64,000 bases of DNA, from the NCBI RefSeq assembly GCF_932526225.1, contig NC_064035.1:9783296-9847295 (forward strand). The letters are read 5' to 3'. Positions 56,801 to 64,000 of this stretch are shown here, piece by piece. The translations under genes and the position numbers were made by a program. A model generated the notes under the pieces. The model did not search any database and was not told the origin of the DNA. It saw only the letters and a list, made by a program, of their open reading frames with translations. Origin of the DNA: Nematostella vectensis. Lineage: Eukaryota > Cnidaria > Anthozoa > Actiniaria > Edwardsiidae. Every line of letters begins with the position of its first letter. Position 1 is the stretch's first letter.

Positions 56801-59800
56801 TTGCAGTATCTGGATATGGAGCAGGAATCCCTATGAACTTCTCAGAGCTTGTCCAAGGATTTTTTTGACAAAACTGGCATTGATGCCCTGTCTTGGTACA
56901 ACAGGAATCCTTTACGTTCTCCATGTACAGTTCTCCTCTATTATAATGACTATCATAAAAGTCACACACTTTCTGAAAATAGGCAGCACCAGGAGTATCG
57001 ATGCCTCTGTTCTGTATGTACTCTTTATTAAAAAATAACTGATCGTCTTCTAGAGGTGATTTACGAGCATCTATAAATTCTCCAAGTGCCGGTGTGCCGT
57101 CAATCCGATGAACAACCTCTTCTGTCACATCTAAAGCATTTCTTCTCATGATTTCTTGTTGATGTTGCTCAAACTGATTTAAAGTCAAGTTTGCTAACTC
57201 TTCTTCTGTCAAACCATCAAATAACTTGTGCTTGTCCCACTGTATAGTTCCCCCGTCTGCCAATGCATCGCCAATCGCAGAATTGGTTCTTTCTGTCTCG
57301 TTCATGTGGCTGTCATTTCTTGATCGATGTACCCTAATTCAATAGTCAGATTTCCACATACGGGCCATTTAGGCATCCCGAAATCGAACTTCGAAGTTTG
57401 AAATGATAAGCCATATTGAAGTGTTTAAAATAATTAAAATACTACCGTTATAATGTTTTTTTTTATTTATGTTGAATACTGATGGTCATCCAAAAGCATG
57501 GAATAATTAACAGACAGATAACTAGATCAACTAGATCAAATAACCATGCAGATTTTGTTATTTAATACTGTAAGCCATTAAGACAAATGGCAATGAAAGC
57601 TACACAAAATACAGTATTACATATTCAAAACAATGATTGATGAATAAAATGTCTTGAGTTTCATGATTGCTGTTTTGTACATTGTGTAAAACAAGTTATA
57701 AAAAAAATTGAAATCCCCCCGTCACTGCAATACAAAAATTGAAATCCCCCCTTTCACTGTTGAAAATATTCCCCCCAAATTTCACCTGCCCCCCCCTCTT
57801 CCATACATTATGAACGCAGCCTTAGAAAGAGAAAATGAAATATTTAGCGTCTTGATTTACTGTATAACTGACAATTTGCTTTTTGTTTTAGTTTGGAACG
57901 TAGATTATTGTCAAATTTTAAAGGATGTCACTGTAGAAGACATGTAAGTTTACTTTAAGTGCAAAAAAAAATTAATATGCGAGGAATAAAGGTATCTGGA
58001 ACTAGTGCCCTTACAAGCTTCCACTGCCACTATGTTGCCCTGCCACTATGTTCCCCTGCTACTATGTTCCCCTGCTACTATGTTCCCCTACCACTATGTT
58101 CCCCTACCACTATGTTCCCCTGCTACTATGTTCCACTGCCACTATGTTCCCCTGCTACTATGTTCCACTGCCACTATGTTCCCCTACCACTATGTTCCCC
58201 TGCTACTATGTTCCACTGCCACTATGTTCCCCTCCTACTATGTTCCCCTACCACTATGTTCCCCTACCACTATGTTCCCCTGCTACTATGTTCCACTGCC
58301 ACTATGTTCCCCTGCCACTTTGTTCCCCTACCACTATGTTCCCCTGCCACTATGTTCCCCTACCACTATGTTCCCCTGCCACTATGTTCCCCTGCCACTA
58401 TGTTCCCCTGCCACTATGTTCCCCTGCCACTATGTTCCCCTACCACTATGTTCCCTGCCACTATGTTACACTGCCACTATGTTCCACTGCCACTATGTTA
58501 CACTGCCACTTTGTTCCCCTACCATTATGTTCCCCTGCCACCATGTTCCCCTACCACTATGTTCCCCTACCACTATGTTCCCCTGCCTCTATGTTCCTCA
58601 CTACTATGTTCCCCTACCACTATGTTCCCCTGCCACTATAATCCACTGCCACTGTGTTTCCCTGCCACTATGTTCCCCTACCACTATGTTCCCCTGCCAC
58701 TATGTTCCCCTACCACTATGTTGCCCTGCCACTATGTTACACTGCCACTATGTTACACTGCCACTATGTTACACTGCCACTATGTTCCACTGCCACTATG
58801 TTCCACTGCCACTATGATACACTGCCACTATGATACACTGCCACTATGTTACATTGCCACTATGTTCCCCTGCCACTATGTTCCCCTACCACTATGTTCC
58901 CCACCACTATGTTCCCCTACCACTATGTTCCACTGCCACTATGTTCCACTGCCACTATGTTCCCCTGCCACTATGTTCCCCTGCCACCATGTTCCCCTAC
59001 CACGAAGTTCCCCTGCCACTATGTTCCCCTACCACTATGTTCCCCTACCACTATGTTCCACTGCCACTATGTTCCCCTGCCACATTGTTCCCCTACCATT
59101 ATGTTCCCCTACCACTATGTTCCCCTACTACTATGTTCCCCTACAACTATGTTGCCCTACAACTATGTTACACTGCCACTATGTTGCCCTACCACTATGT
59201 TCCCCTCCACTATGTTCCCCTGCCTCTATGTTCCTCACTACTATGTTCCCCTGCCACTATGTTCCACTGCCACTATGTTACACTGCCACTATGTTTCACT
59301 GCCACTATGTTACACTGCCACTTTGTTCCCCTACCATTATGTTCCCCTGCCACCATGTTCCCCTACCACTATGTTCCCCTACCACTATGTTCCCCTGCCT
59401 CTATGTTCCTCACTACTATGTTCCCCTACCACTATGTTCCCCTGCCACTATAATCCACTGCCACTGTGTTCCCCTGCCACTATGTTCCCCTACCACTATG
59501 TTCCCCTACCACTATGTTACACTGCCACTATGTTCCCCTGCCACTATGTTCCCCTGCCACTATGTTCCCCTACCACTATGTTCCCCTGCCACTATGTTCC
59601 CCTACCACTATGTTCCCCTACCACTATGTTACATTGCCACTATGTTCCCCTGCCACTATGTTCCCCTACCACTATGTTCCACTGCCACTATAATCCACTG
59701 CCACTATGTTCCCCTACCACTATGTTCCCCTGCGGTTATGTTCCCCTACCACTATTTTTCCCACCACTATGTTCCACTGCCACTATGTTCCACTGCCACT

Positions 59801-62800
59801 ATGTTCCCCTACCACTATGTTCCACTGCCACTATGTTTCACTTCCACCATGTTCCCCTACCACGAAGTTCCCCTGCCACTATGTTCCCCTACCACTATGT
59901 TCCCCTACCACTATGTTCCACTGCCACTATGTTCCCCTGCCACATTGTTCCCCTACCATTATGTTCCCCTACCACTATGTTCCCCTACCACTATGTTCCC
60001 CTGCCACTATGTTCCACTGCCACTATGTTCCACTGCCACTATATTCCACTGCCACTTTGTTCCCCTACCATTATGTTCCCCTAGCACTATGTTCCCCTAC
60101 CACTATGTTCCCCTGCCACTATGTTCCACTGCCACTATGTTCCCCTGCCACTATGTTCCCCTGCCACTTTGTTCCCCTACCATTATGTTCCCCTGCCACC
60201 ATGTTTCCCTACCACTATGTTCCACTGCCACTATGTTCCCCTGCCTCTATATTCCTCACTACTATGTTCCCCTACCACTATGTTCCCCTGCCACTATGTT
60301 CCACTGCCACTATGTTCCCCTGCCACTATGTTCCCCTGCCACTTTGTTCCTCTACCATTATGTTCCCCTGCCACCATGTTCCCCTACCACTATGTTCCAC
60401 TGCCACTATGTTCCCCTGCCTCTATATTCCTCACTACTATGTTCCCCTACCACTATGTTCCCCTGCCAGTATGTTCCTCTACCACTATGTTCCCCTGCCA
60501 CTATGTTCCACTGCCACTATGTTGCCCTGCCACTATGTTGCCCTACCACTATGTTCCACTGCCACTATGTTCCCCTGCCACTTTGTTCCCCTACCACTAT
60601 GTTACACTGCCACTATGTTCCCTTGCACTATGTTCCACTGCCACTATGTTCCCCTGCCACTATGTTCCACTGCCACTATGTTTCCCTGCCACTATGGTCC
60701 ACTGCCACTATGTTCCACTGCCACTATGTTCCCCTGCCACTTTGTTCCCCTACCATCATGTTCCCCTGCCACCATGTTCCCCTATCACTATGTTCCACTG
60801 CCACTATGTTCCACTGCCACTATGTTCCCCACCACTATGTTCCCCTGCCTCTATGTTCCTCACTACTATGTTCCCCTACCACTATGTTGCCCTGCCAGTA
60901 TGTTCCTCTACCACTATGTTCCCCTGCCACTATGTTCCACTGCCACTATGTTGCCCTGCCACTATGTTGCCCTACCACTATGTTCCCCTACCACTATGTT
61001 CCCTGCCACTATGTTGCCCTACAACTATGCTACACTGCGACTATGTTGCCCTAACACTATGTTCCACTGCCACTATGTTCCTCTACCACTATGTTCCACT
61101 GCCACTATGTTCCACTGCCACTATGTTCCACTGCCACTATGTTCCACTGCCACTGTGTTCCACTGCCACTATGTTTCCCTGCCACTATGTTCCACTGCCA
61201 CTATGTTCCACTGCCACTATGTTCCCCTACCATTATGTTACACTGCCACTATGTTCCCCTGCCACTATGTTCCCCTGCCACTATGTTCCACTGCCACTAT
61301 GTTCCACTGCCACTATGTTCCCCTGCCACTATGTTGCCCTGCCAATATGTTCCTCTACCACTATGTTCCCCTGCCACTATGTTCCACTGCCACTATGTTC
61401 CCCTGCCACTATGTTCCACTGCCACTATGTTCCCCACCACTATGTTCCCCTGACTCTATGTTCCTCACTACTATGTTCCCCTACCACTATGTTGCCCTGC
61501 CAATATGTTGCCCTACCATTATGTTCCCCTACCACTATGTTCCCTGCCACTATGTTGCCCTACAACTATGTTCCACTGCCACTATGTTGCCCTGCCACTA
61601 TGTTCCCCTGCCTCTATGTTCCTCACTACTATGTTCCCCTACCACTATGTTCCCCTGCCACTATAACCCAATGCCACTATGTTCCCCTGCCACTATGTTT
61701 CGCTGCCACTATGTTCCACTGCCACTATGTTCCCCTGCCACTATGTTGCCCTGCCAATATGTTCCTCTACCACTATGTTCCCCTGCCACTATGTTCCACT
61801 GCCACTATGTTCCCCTGCCACTATGTTCCACTGCCACTATGTTCCCCACCACTATGTTCCCCTGACTCTATGTTCCTCACTACTATGTTCCCCTACCACT
61901 ATGTTGCCCTGCCAATATGTTGCCCTACCATTATGTTCCCCTACCACTATGTTCCCTGCCACTATGTTGCCCTACAACTATGTTCCACTGCCACTATGTT
62001 GCCCTGCCACTATGTTCCCCTGCCTCTATGTTCCTCACTACTATGTTCCCCTACCACTATGTTCCCCTGCCACTATAACCCAATGCCACTATGTTCCCCT
62101 GCCACTATGTTTCGCTGCCACTATGTTCCCCTACCACTATGTTCTACTGCCACCATGTTCCCCTACCACTATGTTCCACTGCCACTATGTTGCCCTGCCA
62201 CTATGTTCCACTGCCACTATGTTCCGCTGCCACTATGTTCCCCTGCCACTATGTTCCCCTACCACTATGTTCCACTGCCACTATGTTGCCCTGCCACTAT
62301 GTTCCACTGCCACTATGTTGCCCTGCCACTATGTTCCCCTGCCACTATGTTGCCCTACCACTATGTTCCCCTGCCACTATGTTCCACTGCCACTATGTTC
62401 CACTGCCACTATGTTCCCCCACCACTATGTTCCACTTCCACTATGTTCCACTGCCACTATGTTCCCCTACCACTATGTTGCCCTGCCACTATGTTCCACT
62501 GCCACTATGTTCCCCTGCCACTATGTTCCACTGCCACTATGTTCTTCCCCACCACTATGTTCCCCTACCACTATGTTGCCCTGTCACTATATTCCACTGC
62601 CACTATGTTCCACTGCCACTATGTTCCCCTACCACTATGTTGCCCTGCCACTATGTTCCACTGCCACTATGTTGCCTACAACTATGTTACACTGCCACTA
62701 TGTTCCACTGCCACTATGTTCTTCCCCACCACTATGTTCCCCTGCCACTATGTTCCACTGCCACTATGTTGCCCTGTCACTATATTCCACTGCCACTATG

Positions 62801-63972
62801 TTCCACTGCCACTATGTTCCACTGCCACTATGTTTCCCTACCACTATGTTCCCCTACCACTATGTTCCCCTGCCACTATGTTCCACTTCCACTATGTTCC
62901 CCTGCCACTATGTTACACTGCCACTATGTTTCTCTGCCACTATGTTCCACTGCCACTATGTTCTTCCCCATCACTATGTTCCACTTCCACTATGTTCCCC
63001 TGCCACTATGTTGCCCTGCCACTATGTTCCTCTGCCACTATGTTCCCCTGCCACTATGTTGCCCTGCCACTATGTTCTTCCCCACCACTATGTTCCCCTA
63101 CCGCTAAGTTCCCCTGCCACTATGTTCCCTTGTGCATAATGTACTGTAAACGATGGATGTGTTTGCACATAGACATTTTCACACGTTTTCACACACCTTT
63201 TCAGGAGGCATGATGGAGCTGTGATTAGGAGTTGAAACATTTTAAGACATTCATTTCTTCTTTTATTTTTGAAAGTCTAGTGTATATTGAAGTAAAGTTT
63301 CATTCTTCTGGAATTTTCTTCTTAACATTATGACATGGAGATTTTTCTTTTTAGGAATGAATTGGAAAGGGCGTTTTTAGAATTTTTGCAATTCAATATT
63401 AATGTTCCATCAAGTGTATATGCCAAGTACTACTTCGACTTGAGAAGTTTAGCGGATGCCAATGATCTAATGTTCCCGCTTCAACCTTTGAGCAAGGAAA
63501 GGGCCAAGAAACTCGAGGTATGTTGCGTCCATTAAAAAAAAAACAATAAAGCGATCAAACAGATACTTTTCTCGGTATCTCTGCTGTCTGTTGCATAGAG
63601 GTTGCTGTATTTTTAAAGGATTGTACAGTGTAGGTGGTAATGGCAGTGGGGGTGGCAGGGGTGGCAGGGGGTGGCTGCCCCTCTAAAAAAAATCATTTTT
63701 GTGATCAACTGGCCCACAGTAGTTTAAGGGGGTGAAAATAAATGTAACAAATTTCATGAAATTTAGAGACTGGGGAAAACATTCATTAACCAAGATTAAG
63801 AAACTTAACGATTATTACATTTGGACAACATTGTACCCCTTCTATTTGTTCGCAGGCCTTGTCAGTTATAACTGACACCCGACTTGATGATCTGGCATCC
63901 TCGTCGCTCAAGAGATCTGCTAGCCTGGATCATCTTAATCCCCACAGAGGGAGTTTTGCGATTATATCCTAG
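44861..63972 (+). CDS. CCNY: Cyclin Y
   Basis: Eleven coding exons sum to 1020 nt, 339 aa (human 341): 44861-44984, 45117-45170, 52727-52809, 53320-53420, 53803-53838, 54067-54121, 54929-55048, 55449-55563, 57892-57943, 63355-63517, 63856-63972. The product is a membrane-anchored cyclin that activates CDK14/CDK16 and feeds Wnt receptor phosphorylation (family knowledge). The start M-G-N-I-H-C-C gives an N-myristoylation site at G2 with palmitoylatable C6/C7. '[20 protein letters not shown]' (from residue 97) and '[10 protein letters not shown]' (S324) retain the two 14-3-3-binding phosphosite regions. The cyclin box runs from about residue 140 to 265 ('[20 protein letters not shown]', '[19 protein letters not shown]'). 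The gene spans 19 kb because introns 2, 7 (here numbered 8 by exon pairs 55563-57892) and 57944-63354 hold large insertions. Confidence 0.95.
46140..46224 (-). repeat. 3' LTR of the Gypsy element
   Basis: 85 bp; on the minus strand it begins TGTTGTATTATGTATGATTT and ends CGTACAA. It contains AATAAA, the expected polyadenylation signal. It differs from the 5' LTR at four sites (two transitions near the centre and two transversions). Confidence 0.88.
46324..47784 (-). CDS. Gypsy integrase (uninterrupted ORF)
   Basis: 486 codons on the minus strand. The N-terminus is the RNase H tail ('[13 protein letters not shown]'). A zinc-binding HHCC domain follows ('[14 protein letters not shown]' ... 'CQTC'). 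The DDE core is intact: D in '[20 protein letters not shown]', D in '[14 protein letters not shown]' and E in '[14 protein letters not shown]'. The C-terminal chromatin-facing domain ends '[13 protein letters not shown]', then a Ser/Pro-rich tail. Its role is insertion of element cDNA. It lacks its own start signal and would be made as part of a polyprotein, so an open frame here shows young age rather than a host gene. Confidence 0.85.
   Translation of the reverse strand: MRFRLQMARYSPEVTYVQGVHQNTADALSRAPTSSPTPQDLKQIEELEEHSESVLESLPATERCLKDIQEAQDAICKQVKTYCLEGWPPIMPCLPLLKPYWEKKQHLTVNRGILMYDHRLVIPSSMQLEMLETIHEGHLGITKCQGRASSSVWWPLITKQIEAMVNRCQTCAKHRPERREPLMALSFPNLPWSRVGTDLFKLEQTDYLIVVDYASRWFEIRKLRSTTSAAVTRHMCEIFALHGIPDTVVSDNGPQYVSQEFTNFAKDMGFTHITSSSHYPQANGEVKRAVQTAKNILRKNTNRHLGLLAYSSAPLANGLTPSEILMGRKLCNKLPSVPENLRPRKIDQEQLLKREQEYREHYSSNYNSRHRAVELPTLHQGDKVFIRDQQRYGEIEKKLASPRSYQLVTENGSGIRRNKRALVHEPVATSGESSSLPSPSNRPPVCEGGEGSPGPAVSPSPSPSMAVVRRSGRLLKPTNNPDMIYY
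47790..48275 (-). pseudogene. Gypsy RT connection and RNase H, broken
   Basis: The frame 48275-47853 starts '[20 protein letters not shown]' and continues with '[15 protein letters not shown]' (catalytic D replaced in the usual D-A-S context by D-A-C) and '[20 protein letters not shown]'. A frameshift near 47920 interrupts the RNase H end before the integrase frame begins. Confidence 0.7.
48290..49000 (-). pseudogene. Gypsy reverse transcriptase, broken
   Basis: In minus-strand frames: '[19 protein letters not shown]', '[20 protein letters not shown]' and '[12 protein letters not shown]' (about 49000-48780), then '[15 protein letters not shown]' near 48718, and '[10 protein letters not shown]' at about 48500-48470, which keeps both catalytic aspartates. 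Several frameshifts and stops interrupt the fingers and palm, so this copy cannot make functional RT. Confidence 0.75.
48950..49429 (-). pseudogene. Gypsy aspartic protease region
   Basis: The open frame carries '[15 protein letters not shown]', where D-S-G is the retroviral-type aspartic protease active site, followed by 'LKLDSG'-distal beta-strand text and '[15 protein letters not shown]', the usual Gypsy string at the protease/RT border. The frame then shifts before the RT. It would cleave the polyprotein if expressed. Confidence 0.7.
49420..50304 (-). pseudogene. Gypsy gag, frameshifted
   Basis: The minus-strand frame from 50304 begins [20 protein letters not shown] and continues '[18 protein letters not shown]' and '[16 protein letters not shown]', the retrotransposon gag capsid-like fold. 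Frame changes near 49835 and about 49560 separate the capsid part from two CCHC-type zinc knuckles readable at about 49550-49450 ('[15 protein letters not shown]' and '[14 protein letters not shown]', the second with the final positions altered). The product would coat element RNA. It is broken by at least two frameshifts. Confidence 0.75.
50734..50818 (-). repeat. 5' LTR of the Gypsy element
   Basis: 85 bp; the minus strand starts TGTTGTATTATGTATGATTG and ends CGTACAA, with AATAAA inside. No TATA-like box is evident, unsurprising in so short an LTR. Confidence 0.88.
51039..51197. repeat. Perfect 64 bp inverted repeat with nested third copy
   Basis: The arms at 51039-51102 and 51134-51197 are exact reverse complements over 64 bases. 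The 31 base spacer itself contains another direct copy of the arm's first 21 bases (51113-51133), so the centre can refold in two ways. The arm is built from 'tggtttgaaatgcttcttgg'. It lies in CCNY intron 2, after the Gypsy element. Confidence 0.92.
51490..51563 (+). ncRNA. tRNA-like sequence (pseudo-tRNA or SINE head)
   Basis: The string GGGTTCGATTCCC is a perfect RNA polymerase III B box, about 40 bases after a weak A-box-like 'tagtatagcgttg'. The ends cagcgtt and agcgctg can pair as a 7 bp acceptor-like stem (one G-U). The T-arm to acceptor spacing is about 4 bases too long and the D arm is poor, so it is unlikely to be a working tRNA. A T-run follows, as at Pol III terminators. Confidence 0.35.
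53535..53700 (+). repeat. Interspersed repeat, copy 2 (gagctccatag motif)
   Basis: 'gaggagctccatagtcatag' followed by aaaagtggtata matches the repeat at 12061-12120 with several differences; both continue with a 'gcg'-containing block and a 'actcgc' string. In CCNY intron 4. Confidence 0.5.
55839..57821. mobile_element. TIR DNA transposon with TTA flanks in CCNY intron
   Basis: The ends are inverted repeats of about 41 bp: left GGCTGCATTCATAATGTATG and right, reverse-complemented, GGCTGCGTTCATAATGTATG, each continuing into a G-run and 'caggtg'. TTA occurs just outside both ends (55836-55838 and 57822-57824). A TWA 3 bp duplication with GG-starting termini is the pattern of PIF/Harbinger elements. 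No Harbinger DDE nuclease is seen; instead the interior encodes the unrecognised minus-strand protein at 56042-57305. Confidence 0.75.
56042..57305 (-). pseudogene. Unrecognised transposon-borne protein with SAP-like motif and acidic tail
   Basis: The first frame (57305-56721) starts [20 protein letters not shown] and includes a cysteine cluster '[14 protein letters not shown]'. A frameshift near 56745 moves into a frame with '[20 protein letters not shown]', a Lys-rich helix and '[18 protein letters not shown]', which resembles a SAP DNA-binding helix-turn-helix. After another break near 56365 an acidic Asp/Glu-rich segment and '[13 protein letters not shown]' end at 56042. I do not recognise the family. 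Because it fills a TIR element it is probably a transposon protein, not a host gene. Confidence 0.5.
58018..63130 (+). repeat. Giant 16 bp minisatellite filling CCNY intron (57944-63354)
   Basis: About 5.1 kb of a 16 base unit, CCCCTGCCACTATGTT, in roughly 320 copies. Common variants change the first bases (ccactg, gccctg, acactg) or give cccctacc. Units of other lengths occur (cccaccactatgtt, 'cctctatgttcctcactact'). Higher-order copies are visible, for example a 412 bp tandem pair from about 61300 to 62130. The array starts ~75 bases after the donor of the exon ending at 57943. The unit has no TAA, TAG or TGA in any forward register, so all three plus frames stay open for up to ~1030 codons and spell the same 16-residue repeat. 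These are not genes. Confidence 0.97.
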
Positions 63973-64000
63973 CACCCTTGGAAACAAGTCAATCGTGCCT

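Noticed and set aside
58018-63130. CRISPR-like array
   Set aside because: There are no unique spacers; units abut directly and the host is an animal gene intron.
57959-63213. Several proteins of 270 to 1031 residues rich in Cys, Pro, His and Tyr
   Set aside because: They are overlapping translations of one 16 bp minisatellite in an intron; all forward frames are open for arithmetic reasons and none has a start context or domain.

Overview
The window looks like nuclear DNA of an anthozoan cnidarian, probably a sea anemone of the Nematostella type. I infer this from AT-rich introns with GT..AG borders, animal nuclear genes whose exons translate colinearly with human orthologues, and cnidarian-style repeats. 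No prokaryotic operon structure, CRISPR array or plasmid/phage module is present. The species call is an inference.

Layout. Positions 1-12,030 are a graveyard of mobile elements: a LINE endonuclease scrap, a Mutator-like transposase scrap, a long broken L2/CR1-type LINE (ORF1, PHD finger, endonuclease, reverse transcriptase), a decayed Helentron-type Helitron (Rep/DUF-like N part, helicase end, C-terminal endonuclease) followed by a broken RPA-like gene, and a Gypsy RT/RNase H fragment. Positions 12,030-17,450 have no gene but contain a diverged ~0.6 kb duplication and a 1.38 kb non-autonomous hAT-like element. 

From 17,650 on lie five conserved genes. MRPL2 (minus, single exon) and NDUFS1 (plus, 22 coding exons, 725 aa predicted) are head-to-head across a short promoter with two YY1-like motifs; both products act in mitochondria (ribosome and complex I). 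Then come an HCN-type cyclic-nucleotide-gated channel (plus, 8 coding exons, 709 aa), an Enhancer of polycomb gene (minus, 13 coding exons, ~682 aa) and Cyclin Y (plus, 11 coding exons, 339 aa, stop at 63,972). The last two are head-to-head about 2 kb apart.

The introns hold most of the unusual material: two piggyBac-like TTAA-flanked elements of one family (NDUFS1 intron 1, EPC intron 4), a GTACTC-type MITE, a 740 bp G-rich/C-poor tract, partial tandem copies of an NDUFS1 exon edge, a CCAAT/ATTGG minisatellite, an inverted pair of hammerhead-like motifs, a complete Gypsy element with 85 bp LTRs (CCNY intron 2), a perfect 64 bp hairpin, a TTA-flanked TIR element with an unrecognised gene (CCNY intron 7), and a ~5.1 kb minisatellite of a 16 bp unit filling CCNY intron 8. 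Because 16 is not a multiple of 3 and the unit has no forward stop in any register, that array gives spurious long ORFs in all three plus frames.
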